Positions 8,445 to 17,686 of a stretch of DNA of 64,000 bases are shown here, piece after piece; the stretch's first letter is position 1; every line of letters begins with the position of its first letter. The translations under genes and the position numbers were made by a program. The notes beneath the pieces were generated by a model. The model made no database searches. It was not told the origin of the DNA and saw only the letters and a list, made by a program, of their open reading frames with translations. Origin of the DNA: Nitrincola alkalilacustris. Lineage in GTDB: Bacteria; Pseudomonadota; Gammaproteobacteria; Pseudomonadales; Balneatricaceae. The stretch covers positions 372,001-436,000 of the forward strand of contig NZ_WBOM01000002.1 in assembly GCF_008973755.1 (NCBI RefSeq), in the 5' to 3' direction.

Positions 8445-9395
8445 ATGAAATTAAAAAATGCCTATCTGCTTGGCGGGCTCATTTCACTGTTCTTGATGGG
8501 GTCGTTTGTCTTTGCAGAGGACGATTTTCCGTCGCAGCCTCTGACCATGCTGATCGGGTTCAATCCTGGCGGAAGTACAGATGTTCAGGGACAAGTGCTG
8601 GCTGAAGTCCTGTCTGAACAGCTTGGGCAGCCGGTCAATATCATCTATCACCCCGGAGCAGGAGGCGGTGCGGCAGCAGCTATGCTTGCCAGCAACACTG
8701 AGCAGGGTTATGTCTTTCAATATGGGCTGTCACTGCCCTTTGTCTTTGCGCCATTAGTCTCGCCCGCTTCCTATGAGCTGAACAGTTTTCGTTATGTGGC
8801 TGGCATCAGTCTGGATCAATCGGCTATTGTCACCGGTCCGGACAAGCCCTTTAATACCTGGCAAGAGCTCATAGACTATGCAAGGGAGAATCCTGGTCTG
8901 ACCTATGCGACTCAGGTTATTCTTGATCATTTTGTAATCAATCACATCTCGGAGATTGAGGAGTTATCACTGCGTATTGCTCCGACCACAGGTGGGGCAG
9001 ACATGGCATCGCTGATTATCTCAGGCAACGCAGACTTCGCCATCAGTGGTGGTACTCATGCCTCCTATACAGATTCCGGCCAGATGGTGGTACTGGCCAG
9101 CCTGTCTGATGAGCGGTTGGTGTATTATCCAGAGGTGCCAACCTTACGTGAGCTTGGGTACGATATCAGCATGCATGCCATTCGGGTAATTGCCGTCCCT
9201 GCCAATACGCCGGATGAGCATGTCCGGGTCCTGTCGGAAGCATTGGAAGCGGTCACGCATGATCCCAGGTTTATTCATGTGACTGAAGAACGGATTAAGC
9301 AGCCGGTTATTTTCATGAACAGCGAAGAGTTACATACCCTGTTTGCAAGGCAGGTTGAAGAGTATAAACAACTGATTGCAGATTCGGTGAAGTAG
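8445..9395 (+). CDS. Bug/TctC-type periplasmic binding protein, tandem copy 3
   Basis: A 316-residue secreted paralogue with the signal peptide ending near SFVFAEDDFPS. It keeps GFNPGGSTDVQGQ and HPGAGGGAAAAML. The second ligand loop is TTGGADMAS (Asp at the variable position, and Ser in place of Pro), and GGTHASY replaces GGTHSAY found in the other copies. ATG 8445 is taken by alignment with its siblings; TTG 8439 is in frame just upstream. About 170 nt of non-coding DNA separates it from copy 2, more than needed for an operon, and holds its own promoter-like element. Confidence 0.87.
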   Translation: MKLKNAYLLGGLISLFLMGSFVFAEDDFPSQPLTMLIGFNPGGSTDVQGQVLAEVLSEQLGQPVNIIYHPGAGGGAAAAMLASNTEQGYVFQYGLSLPFVFAPLVSPASYELNSFRYVAGISLDQSAIVTGPDKPFNTWQELIDYARENPGLTYATQVILDHFVINHISEIEELSLRIAPTTGGADMASLIISGNADFAISGGTHASYTDSGQMVVLASLSDERLVYYPEVPTLRELGYDISMHAIRVIAVPANTPDEHVRVLSEALEAVTHDPRFIHVTEERIKQPVIFMNSEELHTLFARQVEEYKQLIADSVK

Positions 9396-9493
9396 TGCCC
9401 ATTGGTGCCTGTTCTGATACACAGGCTGATTTACTTGATATCTCAGCTATTGGAATCAGTTCAGTTACACATGTATCACTCCTATTTGGCTTC

Positions 9494-9523
9494 TTGGACA
9501 GCGTGTAACCGACACCCTAAACT
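9494..9523 (+). promoter_or_regulatory. conserved promoter-like element before Bug receptor 4
   Basis: TTGGAC (9494-9499), 18 nt, TAAACT (9518-9523), then GCTATGGACGGGCATTTAAA. It is nearly superimposable on the element before copy 3. Confidence 0.5.
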
Positions 9524-9566
9524 GCTATGGACGGGCATTTAAATCCGCAACAGCAGAGGTATGATT

Positions 9567-10517
9567 ATGAAATCCAAATCGTTGTCTATGCTTGGTGTGT
9601 TTTTTGCCCTTCTGCTAACTGTTTCACCGGTCAGTGCAGATGATGGCTTTCCTTCTCAGCCACTGACTATGTTGATTGGTTTCAATCCTGGCGGGAGTAC
9701 GGATATTCAAGGTCAGGTATTGGCTCAAGTTTTGTCTGAGCAGCTCGGGCAGCCGGTCAATATCATCCACCATCCCGGTGCAGGAGGTGGAGTGGCAGCT
9801 GCGATGCTGGCCAGCAATCCCGATCAGGGCTATGTCTTTAAGTATGGGCTATCACTACCCTTCACCTTTGCTCCACTGGCATCGCCTTCTTCCTACGAAC
9901 TTAACAGCTTTCGTTATGTGGCGGGCATTACGCTGGATCAAGCTGCTATTGTCACCGGGCCTGATAAACCCTTCAAAACCTGGCAGGAGCTGATTGATCA
10001 TGCCAAGGTCAATCCCGGTTTGGTTTACGCCACGCAGATTACTCCCGATCGCTTCATTATGAATCACATTGCTAAAATTGAGGGGCTGTCACTACGCATT
10101 GTTCCGACCACAGGTGGTGCGAGCATGGCCCCATTGATTATTTCGGGTGATGCAGACTTTGCTTTCAGTGGGGGGACGCATAGTGCCTACACCGACTCGG
10201 GTCAGATGCATGTGCTGGCCAGCATGACTGATGAACGGCTGGTACATTATCCGGGAGCACCGACCTTGCGCGAGATGGGCTATGATATCAGTCTTCACGT
10301 TGTTCGTGTGGTGGCAGTGCCGGCTAACACACCGGATGAACATGTCAGGGTACTGGCTGAGGCCCTGGAGGCGGCCACGCGTGATCCCCGATTTATTGAG
10401 GTGACTGAAGAGCGGATAAGGATGCCGGTTGTATTCATGAGTAGCGAAGAGCTGGATTCCCTGTTTGCCAGACAGGTTGAAGAGTATAAGCAGCTGATTG
10501 CAGACGCGGTCGAGTAA
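9567..10517 (+). CDS. Bug/TctC-type periplasmic binding protein, tandem copy 4
   Basis: A 316-residue secreted paralogue with the signal peptide ending near SPVSADDGFPS. GFNPGGSTDIQGQ and HPGAGGGVAAAML are conserved, and the second ligand loop is TTGGASMAP (Ser at the variable position). Local differences from the other copies include SLHVVRVVAVPA late in the protein. ATG 9567 matches the sibling starts; ATG 9561 is two codons earlier in the same frame. No permease or membrane partner is encoded on either side. Confidence 0.87.
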   Translation: MKSKSLSMLGVFFALLLTVSPVSADDGFPSQPLTMLIGFNPGGSTDIQGQVLAQVLSEQLGQPVNIIHHPGAGGGVAAAMLASNPDQGYVFKYGLSLPFTFAPLASPSSYELNSFRYVAGITLDQAAIVTGPDKPFKTWQELIDHAKVNPGLVYATQITPDRFIMNHIAKIEGLSLRIVPTTGGASMAPLIISGDADFAFSGGTHSAYTDSGQMHVLASMTDERLVHYPGAPTLREMGYDISLHVVRVVAVPANTPDEHVRVLAEALEAATRDPRFIEVTEERIRMPVVFMSSEELDSLFARQVEEYKQLIADAVE

Positions 10518-10572
10518 CTGCCATTGATACTTCTCCTGATTCTCCTGGGCAGCTGTATCAGCTCTATCCCTG

Positions 10573-10602
10573 GTGGACAGAATTTCAAAGTCACCCTAAA
10601 CT
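10573..10602 (+). promoter_or_regulatory. conserved promoter-like element before Bug receptor 5
   Basis: GTGGAC (10573-10578), 18 nt, TAAACT (10597-10602), then GCAATGAAAGGGTACTTCAA. Spacing and leader match copies 3 and 4. Confidence 0.5.
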
Positions 10603-10645
10603 GCAATGAAAGGGTACTTCAATTAGCAAAAGCAGAAGTATGCAT

Positions 10646-11596
10646 ATGAAAAACAAAATGCTGTTCATGTTTGCTGTATTCGTATCATTGCTGCTGACAG
10701 GTCTCCCTGTTATGGCGGATGATGACTTTCCGTCACAGCCTTTGACAATGCTGATCGGATTCAACCCTGGTGGCAGTACCGATGTGCAGGGACGAGTACT
10801 GGCAGAAGTCTTGTCCGAGCAACTCGGGCAACCGGTCAATATCATTCATCATCCCGGTGCCGGAGGTGGTGCCGCTGCAGCCATGCTGGCCAGCAGTACC
10901 GATCAGGGTTACATTTTCCAATATGGCTTGTCGCTCCCGTTCACCTTTGCGCCACTGGCATCGCCAGCATCCTATGAGTTGAACAGTTTTCGCTATGTGG
11001 CGGGTATCACACTGGATCAGGCTGCGATAGTCACCGGACCGGATAAACCCTTTAAAACCTGGCTGGAGCTGATCGATTATGCCAAGGCTAACCCAGGCTT
11101 GATTTACGCCACGCAGAATATTCAGGATCGTTTCATTATTAACCGCATTGCCAAACTGGAGGGGCTGACAATACGTATTGTCCCGACAACGGGTGGCGCA
11201 GGCATGGCACCCTTGATCGTATCAGGCGATGCTGATTTTGCTTTCAGTGGTGGCACACACAGCGCTTATACAGACTCAGGGCAGATGCATGTACTGGCGA
11301 GCCTGGCAGATGAGCGTCTGGTCTACTATCCGGAAGCACCGACCTTGCGTGAGTTGGGTTATGATGTCAGTATGCACGCCGTTCGCGTGGTTGCCGTTCC
11401 TGTAGATACTCCGGATGATCATGTCAAAGTGCTGGCTGAAGCGCTTGAAGCCGTTACCCGTGATCCCCGGTTTATTCAGGTGACAGAAGAGCGGATAAAA
11501 ATGCCGGTTGTATTCATGAACAGTGAAGAGCTGGATACACTGTTTGCCAGTCAGGTTGAAGAGTACAAACAATTGATAGAAGACTCGAATGAGTAG
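10646..11596 (+). CDS. Bug/TctC-type periplasmic binding protein, tandem copy 5
   Basis: A 316-residue secreted paralogue, the last of the array. The signal peptide ends near LPVMADDDFPS. It has GFNPGGSTDVQGR, HPGAGGGAAAAML and a second loop TTGGAGMAP like copy 1. ATG 10646 agrees with the siblings (ATG 10640 is two codons upstream). The gene ends 82 nt before the membrane-anchored GGDEF-EAL gene, and no terminator-like hairpin is obvious between them, so read-through is possible. Confidence 0.87.
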   Translation: MKNKMLFMFAVFVSLLLTGLPVMADDDFPSQPLTMLIGFNPGGSTDVQGRVLAEVLSEQLGQPVNIIHHPGAGGGAAAAMLASSTDQGYIFQYGLSLPFTFAPLASPASYELNSFRYVAGITLDQAAIVTGPDKPFKTWLELIDYAKANPGLIYATQNIQDRFIINRIAKLEGLTIRIVPTTGGAGMAPLIVSGDADFAFSGGTHSAYTDSGQMHVLASLADERLVYYPEAPTLRELGYDVSMHAVRVVAVPVDTPDDHVKVLAEALEAVTRDPRFIQVTEERIKMPVVFMNSEELDTLFASQVEEYKQLIEDSNE

Positions 11597-11678
11597 GGTT
11601 CTCCTGTCATGCATCGGGTGTTATTGTCGCTGAAGACAAAATGTACAAGGCCAGTAGTGGCAAAGAGGTCAAGGCTGG

Positions 11679-14435
11679 ATGCAGTCAAACTCGCTATCAG
11701 CGGACAAAAAACCAAATGGACGAGGAAAATGGGAACTTAAGTTTGCAACACGGATAGCCTTGATCTTTGGATTCCTCGGGTTCATGGCGCTGGTTGTATC
11801 CATGGCCTATTCTGTTCGTACAGCTGAAATCAGCCTGCAATCTGAAATCGAAAACAGCCTTTTTCAGCGTCATCGCACGGCACAGACAATTCTTGAAAAC
11901 AGACTCAATCTCCTTGAAGTGTATCTGCACACGGCTGCATCCAACCGTATTTTTACTTCACTGGCGGGCCAGGATGCCGAGTTCGACACGGTAGCCGAGG
12001 ATATGATCTTCATGTTCCAGGACTCTGCCATGGGTGCGATTCTGGACGTTTTTTTCCTGCTGGACTATTCAGGCAATCTGGTTATGGATGCTGGCTTGCC
12101 GCTCTATGACATCACACCAGTGCTGACTAAAATGCGCTCCCCAGTCCACTACACCAATACCTGGCATGTCGTGACCAGTGATGATCTCACGTTAATGCTG
12201 AAAGCCGTTCCCATTTTTGATCCGGCCACTATTCAGTTGCGTGGCTACATGTTTGCCGGGCTGGCGATAGGACAGAACCGCTCTTTCCTGAGGGCCTTGA
12301 CTGATAGGGCAGATCTCGACTATCTCGCGGTTGGCTCCGAGCGCAGGCTGAAAAACTATTACAGCAAGCTGGAAACAGGCGCTTTTCATACGGATGAACC
12401 GGTTGAGATGTCGCTGTTGAGATATCACGATGGTGTATATCTCATGCGCAAGCAGATGAAACTGGATAATAACACCTATCCCTTGTGGATAGAGTTCGGT
12501 GTCTCGGAGGAACGTTTTGTTTCTGCTACTGAAAACTACTGGCAATCGTTTTTTCTGCTGTCGGGTGGCTTTCTGTTTCTGCTCTTTGTGGCCGCCTGGC
12601 TGCTTCATCTCAGTCATGATCAGGCGATCGGAAAGCTGATCAAGTATATTCAGGCGATCCAGCAGGGCGTTCGCGGAGCGCACTTCACGACAACCGGGGT
12701 CTATGAGTACAACCAGGTGGGTGAAGCGATGCAGCGCATGGTAGAGGATCTCAATATCGCTGCCACAGTGTTTGAGTCCGCAGAAGGGATGATGGTGACC
12801 GACAAGGATAAGATCATTCTGCGCGTCAATCAGGCCTTTACCGATATCACCGGCTACAGCCCTTACGAGGTGGTGGGGCAGCATCTTGAAATCATTCGCT
12901 CCAGAAAACATGACCAGCAGTTTTATGAAAACATGAACGAGGCACTGGAGGAGGATGGTGCCTGGCAGGGTGAAATGTGGAATGTGCGCAAGAGTGGCGA
13001 GGAGTATCTGCAATGGACCAGCATATCGGCGGTGATGAATGATACAGAAGACAGCATCATCAACTATGTCGTGACTCTGGTGGATGTGACCCAGCGTAAA
13101 GCGGCAGAAACCAAGATCAGACAACTGGCATTCTACGATCAGTTGACTGACCTGCCCAATCGCCAACTATTGATGGAAAGACTGGTTAAGTCTCTGCTGG
13201 CAAGCTCTCGCAATGAGCACTATGGTGCGATCCTGTATATCGATCTGGATGACTTCAAAACCCTGAATGACACCAGGGGTCATGATATGGGTGACCGGCT
13301 GCTGAAAATGGTTGCCGAAAGACTCTTGGCCTGTGTCCGGCGCAATGACACTGTCTCACGTATCGGGGGAGATGAGTTCATCATCCTGCTGGAAGATCTC
13401 GGCAAGAATCAGGAAGCAGCCTCCAAGCAGGCGGATGCTTTGAGTAGAAAACTGCTCGAGACTCTGGCTAGACCCTATAGCTTTGAAGATCTGGAACATT
13501 TCAGTACGCTCAGTATCGGTATCACTCTGTTTCATGGCGAGAATGAAAGCGTGGATGACCTGCTCAAACAGGCAGATCTGGCGATGTATCAGGCTAAGGC
13601 ATCCGGTCGCAATACGCATCGCTTCTTCAACCCGGATATGCAGGCTAAAGTTCTGGAGCATGCTGCGCTGGCCAATGATATCAGACAGGCACTGGTAAGG
13701 GATGAGTTTGTCCTCTATTTCCAGCCACAGGTAAACCATCGGGATCAGTTGATAGGGGCAGAAGTTCTGTTGCGCTGGACGCATCCGGAGAAAGGGATGA
13801 TTTCCCCGGTCGAGTTCATACCGGTCGCTGAAGACACTGGGCTGATTCTACCGCTTGGGGAATGGGTCATTGATAACGCCTGCAAGGAGCTGGCGCTCTG
13901 GTCCAGTCAGCCTGAATCACGACACCTGGTGCTGGCGGTCAATATCAGTGCCAAGCAGTTTCATCAGGCTGATTTTGTCGAACTGGTACTCAGTTCAATC
14001 CGGCGATATGGGACAAATCCGGCGCGCTTGAAACTTGAAATAACCGAAAGCATGCTGCTTGAAGATCTGGATGATACCATCAAGAAAATGACACAGCTTC
14101 AGGTACATGGCGTGAGTTTTGCGCTGGATGATTTCGGTACCGGGTATTCATCATTGTCTTATCTCAAACGTCTACCGCTGGACCAGTTGAAGATCGACAA
14201 ATCCTTTGTGCGAGATCTGCTCACTGATACACATGATGCCGACATTGCACGCACCATAGTTTCTCTGGCCAAGAGCATGAACCTGTCTGTCATTGCCGAA
14301 GGTGTCGAAACAGAGGAGCAGCGCAGCCGCCTGGCCAGTTATGGTTGCCTTGCATATCAGGGGTATCTGTTCGGGCGCCCCGTACCGATTGAGAAGCTCC
14401 AGCTGGTTCGTCACAGCTTTTCAGGCCTGGAATAG
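11679..14435 (+). CDS. membrane sensor with periplasmic domain, PAS, GGDEF and EAL (c-di-GMP enzyme)
   Basis: A 918-residue bifunctional c-di-GMP protein. One membrane helix lies at about residues 25-47 and a second at about 290-310, with about 240 residues between them outside the inner membrane. A HAMP-like linker follows, then a PAS domain (about 360-470), GGDEF (signature SRIGGDEF near 562, with the product-inhibition site RRND upstream) and EAL (EVLLRW near 694, LEITESML, LDDFGTGYSS, KIDKSF, AEGVE). Cyclase and phosphodiesterase motifs both look intact (EVL replaces EAL). The periplasmic part is not one I recognise. Its position right after five periplasmic receptors suggests it may read their ligand state (inference). 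Confidence 0.87.
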   Translation: MQSNSLSADKKPNGRGKWELKFATRIALIFGFLGFMALVVSMAYSVRTAEISLQSEIENSLFQRHRTAQTILENRLNLLEVYLHTAASNRIFTSLAGQDAEFDTVAEDMIFMFQDSAMGAILDVFFLLDYSGNLVMDAGLPLYDITPVLTKMRSPVHYTNTWHVVTSDDLTLMLKAVPIFDPATIQLRGYMFAGLAIGQNRSFLRALTDRADLDYLAVGSERRLKNYYSKLETGAFHTDEPVEMSLLRYHDGVYLMRKQMKLDNNTYPLWIEFGVSEERFVSATENYWQSFFLLSGGFLFLLFVAAWLLHLSHDQAIGKLIKYIQAIQQGVRGAHFTTTGVYEYNQVGEAMQRMVEDLNIAATVFESAEGMMVTDKDKIILRVNQAFTDITGYSPYEVVGQHLEIIRSRKHDQQFYENMNEALEEDGAWQGEMWNVRKSGEEYLQWTSISAVMNDTEDSIINYVVTLVDVTQRKAAETKIRQLAFYDQLTDLPNRQLLMERLVKSLLASSRNEHYGAILYIDLDDFKTLNDTRGHDMGDRLLKMVAERLLACVRRNDTVSRIGGDEFIILLEDLGKNQEAASKQADALSRKLLETLARPYSFEDLEHFSTLSIGITLFHGENESVDDLLKQADLAMYQAKASGRNTHRFFNPDMQAKVLEHAALANDIRQALVRDEFVLYFQPQVNHRDQLIGAEVLLRWTHPEKGMISPVEFIPVAEDTGLILPLGEWVIDNACKELALWSSQPESRHLVLAVNISAKQFHQADFVELVLSSIRRYGTNPARLKLEITESMLLEDLDDTIKKMTQLQVHGVSFALDDFGTGYSSLSYLKRLPLDQLKIDKSFVRDLLTDTHDADIARTIVSLAKSMNLSVIAEGVETEEQRSRLASYGCLAYQGYLFGRPVPIEKLQLVRHSFSGLE

Positions 14436-14596
14436 GCGAATCCTGTCTTGGTTGGGCAAGCCACTGTTTTTTCAGAAGCTATTCCTTCATGCCCTTTTCT
14501 TCACGAAAAGTTCTATACTCATTCAATGAAGTCTTGAATTTTTTGTTCTCACATGTGATGTTGTGGTGATAACAATCAGATGGAACATCGTCATTG

Positions 14597-16723
14597 ATGA
14601 CTGTATCCAATGCTAAAGTCTCCTCTAAACAGGGGAACCTTCCAACAGTTATGCTGGATGATCAGTTACTGCTGCGACAGCAGACAATCATCGAAGCAGC
14701 CAACCAGATGATTGCCACCATTGCGGTTGATCAACAGCTGATCTATCTCAATACTTTCGGCAGGCAGCTTCTGGGTGTTTCGCAGGACCATGATCTGCTG
14801 ACAGAACCCCTTTATGTGCATGAGTTTCATCAAGCAGCCACCTACCAGTATCTGAATACTGAGATTTTCCCGAAACTTGTGGCCAATGCAGAGCGCTGGG
14901 ATGGCGAGCTGGAGATCAAAAATCTGCAAGGTGAACTGATCCCCGCTCATATGACGATTGTTCCCCACCTGGATGCTCAGGGTGAGGTGATCTGGATAAC
15001 CGGAATAGCCAAGGATCTCAGGCTGCGCAAACAGTACGAAGCGCAGCAGAGGCTGGCACTGCGAGTGTTCGATAATACCATCGAAGGTATCATGGTGACG
15101 GATGCTCAGGCACGTATCCTTCAGGTTAACCAGGCATTTGTTGAGATCACCGGATTTACCGAGGAGGAGGTCCTGGGTAGAACGCCAAAGATGCTGCGCT
15201 CTGAACATCACGATGAGTACTTTTATGATGCGATGTGGGATCAGGTGGAGGCGGATGGACGCTGGCAGGGTGAAATATGGAATCGGCGCAAGGATGGCAG
15301 TGTTTTTCTACAGTGGCTGTCGATCAACTGTCTGAGAGATCCTCACGGCAAGACGCAGTACTATGTATCAGTGTTTCATGATCTTACCGAAATGCGGGCC
15401 AAGGAAGCTGAGATCAGTCATCTATCCAACCATGACCCTCTGACAGGGCTGGGTAATCGGCATCTGCTGAATGAGCGTATTCATCACGCCATCCGTCAGG
15501 CGCGTCATCAAAGCAGTCGTCTGGCGCTGATGGCAATAGATCTGGGCGAGATACAACTGATCAATGAAACGCTCGGGCATGTGGCCTGTGATCGCCTGAT
15601 TCAGAGCCAGGGAAAAAAGCTGGCCACGATGATGGACGATTCGGTGACGGTGGTTCGCTTCGGTGCAGATGAGTTTACCGTGTTGATAGAGGATGTTGTG
15701 GATCCTTACAGCGTCAGTCAGCTGGCCCAGAAAATCAGACAGTCATTGCAGGAGGCGGTTGAACTGGATGGACACCGTGTCCGCCTTAGCCCTTCATTGG
15801 GTATAGCTTTTTACCCTGAAGATGCCACAGATGATGGAGGGTTGCTGCGTAATGCTCAGGTCGCGCTGAATCAGGCTAAACAATCAGGTCGTGATACCTT
15901 TCGTTTCTATGATCAGAATATGGGCCAGGAGGCGCGTGAGCGGCTTATGCTGGAGCAGTCTCTGCGTGATGCGATCACTCAGGGAGCACTGGAGCTGCAC
16001 TATCAACCCAAGGTATCGCTGAATACCGGAGCTATTTATGGTGCAGAGGCGCTGCTGCGCTGGAACCATCCTACGCTTGGGAGTATTTCACCGGCTGTGT
16101 TCATACCGATTGCTGAAGTGTCCGGGTTGATTGTCGAGATCGGCTACTGGGTATTTCGTGAAGTCTGTCGGCAGTTATCAGACTGGCGCCAGGACGGTCT
16201 GAAGTTGCCGCGTATCGCCGTCAATATGTCGGTTCAGCAACTGGAACGCACAGATCTGCTTCAACAACTGCTCAGCTCGCTGCAGACCTATCACCTGCCT
16301 GTTGATGCATTGGAGCTGGAAATTACCGAAACCGGCCTGATGAAAAGTGAAGGCCTGGCACTCAGCAGTGTGCAGTCGCTTTCATCAGAGGGCTTCAGAC
16401 TGGCGTTGGATGATTTCGGTACCGGCTACTCCAGTCTTTCATATTTAAGACGCTTGCCATTATCCACTCTCAAGATTGATAGATCTTTCATCTCCGATAT
16501 GCAGTCAGACCGCGTGGCGCTCAGCATCGTCAGAACCATCATCCAACTCTCACGAGATCTGGGCCTGGATGTGGTTGCAGAAGGTGTGGAGTTGAGCGAG
16601 CAGGTCGACCAGTTACGTGAGATGGGTTGTGACCTTGTACAGGGATATTTTTTCTATCGTCCGATGAGCGCAGAGCGGTTTCAGACACTGCTGCTGCCTC
16701 AGGAGGACAGCTCTGGCCAATGA
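14597..16723 (+). CDS. cytoplasmic PAS-PAS-GGDEF-EAL protein, cyclase domain degenerate
   Basis: A 708-residue protein without membrane helices. Two PAS domains span about residues 20-130 and 150-260. The GGDEF-like domain reads RFGADEF, lacks the RxxD inhibitory site, and has NETLGHVACD in place of the usual N-D...GH..GD, so cyclase activity is doubtful. The EAL domain is complete: EALLRW (near 484), LEITETGLM, LDDFGTGYSS, KIDRSF, AEGVE. It is probably a c-di-GMP phosphodiesterase whose GGDEF domain may act as a GTP sensor (inference from family precedent). Its second PAS closely resembles the PAS of the preceding gene, so the two look like relatives with opposed outputs. Start ATG 14597; TTG 14594 precedes it. 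Confidence 0.85.
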   Translation: MTVSNAKVSSKQGNLPTVMLDDQLLLRQQTIIEAANQMIATIAVDQQLIYLNTFGRQLLGVSQDHDLLTEPLYVHEFHQAATYQYLNTEIFPKLVANAERWDGELEIKNLQGELIPAHMTIVPHLDAQGEVIWITGIAKDLRLRKQYEAQQRLALRVFDNTIEGIMVTDAQARILQVNQAFVEITGFTEEEVLGRTPKMLRSEHHDEYFYDAMWDQVEADGRWQGEIWNRRKDGSVFLQWLSINCLRDPHGKTQYYVSVFHDLTEMRAKEAEISHLSNHDPLTGLGNRHLLNERIHHAIRQARHQSSRLALMAIDLGEIQLINETLGHVACDRLIQSQGKKLATMMDDSVTVVRFGADEFTVLIEDVVDPYSVSQLAQKIRQSLQEAVELDGHRVRLSPSLGIAFYPEDATDDGGLLRNAQVALNQAKQSGRDTFRFYDQNMGQEARERLMLEQSLRDAITQGALELHYQPKVSLNTGAIYGAEALLRWNHPTLGSISPAVFIPIAEVSGLIVEIGYWVFREVCRQLSDWRQDGLKLPRIAVNMSVQQLERTDLLQQLLSSLQTYHLPVDALELEITETGLMKSEGLALSSVQSLSSEGFRLALDDFGTGYSSLSYLRRLPLSTLKIDRSFISDMQSDRVALSIVRTIIQLSRDLGLDVVAEGVELSEQVDQLREMGCDLVQGYFFYRPMSAERFQTLLLPQEDSSGQ

Positions 16724-16918
16724 TATTTGATCTCTGTTGTCTGGCTCCAGCTTGTCCTCACACCCCTTCACTCCCTCCTCACTGTTTCTTATTACACATA
16801 TTAAACGACCGGCATGACGGTAAATTTTCAGTCGCTGCTACACTTAAGGTAACCCGATAAACATAACAGCGGCGGTGAACTTGATCGGTCACACTGCCAT
16901 GACAGTTGGAGATGGGAC

Positions 16919-17617
16919 ATGACAGCGACTGTGTTGATTACAGGGTGTGGAAGGGGGGTCGGGCTGGAGCTGGCGTATCAATATGCACGTGATGGTTGGC
17001 AGGTTCATGCCTGTGCACGGGATCTGGAAAGAGCAGAAGCTTTACGCGCCCTGGCGGCGGGTTACCCTGAACAGGTCAGCTTGCATGCGCTGGATATTAC
17101 ACGTGATGGCCAGATCACGGCCTTGAACCGTGTGTTGGGTGATACTGTGCTGGATCTGCTGATCAACAATGCGGGGTACTATGGGCCTCATGGGGTGCAG
17201 TTCACCCATCTGGACAGAGAGATCTGGCGTCAGGTTCTGGAGGTGAATACGCTATCCCCCCTGATGCTGACACAGGCGCTTCTGCCTCGTGTGGCCGCAG
17301 GCAAAATGAGGACCATCGCCTTTCTCAGCAGTAAGGTTGGCAGCATTGCCGATAATCGCTCAGGAGGCAGTTACTACTATCGCAGCTCCAAAACTGCGTT
17401 GAATCAGGCAGTGAAAAGCCTTTCTGTGGATTATCATGGTTCGGGACTGAAGTTTGTGATGTTGCATCCGGGCTGGGTGCAAACCGATATGGGAGGACCC
17501 AATGCACTGATATCCCCTGAGGAAAGTGTGACAGGACTCAGGCAGGTGATCGCCAACCTGACACCTGATCAGTCAGGCAGTTTCCTGAATTATGATGGCA
17601 GCGTAATTCCCTGGTGA
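16919..17617 (+). CDS. short-chain dehydrogenase/reductase
   Basis: A 232-residue SDR. The cofactor motif TGCGRGVG is at the N terminus, INNAG in the middle, and the catalytic Ser (FLSSK) and Tyr-x3-Lys (YRSSK) are present. The overall pattern, with HPGWVQTDMGG after the active site and a short C terminus, resembles the C-factor (CsgA-like) branch. The substrate is unknown. It has its own 195-nt upstream region and ends at a strong hairpin, so it is probably monocistronic. Confidence 0.83.
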   Translation: MTATVLITGCGRGVGLELAYQYARDGWQVHACARDLERAEALRALAAGYPEQVSLHALDITRDGQITALNRVLGDTVLDLLINNAGYYGPHGVQFTHLDREIWRQVLEVNTLSPLMLTQALLPRVAAGKMRTIAFLSSKVGSIADNRSGGSYYYRSSKTALNQAVKSLSVDYHGSGLKFVMLHPGWVQTDMGGPNALISPEESVTGLRQVIANLTPDQSGSFLNYDGSVIPW

Positions 17618-17631
17618 CACAAGGTTTCAGA

Positions 17632-17669
17632 CCCCCTTGCAACCAGCGAATCAACAGGTTGCAAGGGGG
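17632..17669. terminator. perfect 13-bp hairpin between convergent genes
   Basis: CCCCCTTGCAACC (17632-17644) pairs with GGTTGCAAGGGGG (17657-17669) around a 12-nt loop. It lies between the convergent SDR and antiporter genes, so it most likely ends transcription from both sides. Confidence 0.8.
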
Positions 17670-17686
17670 AAGGAAGGGCAGGGCGC

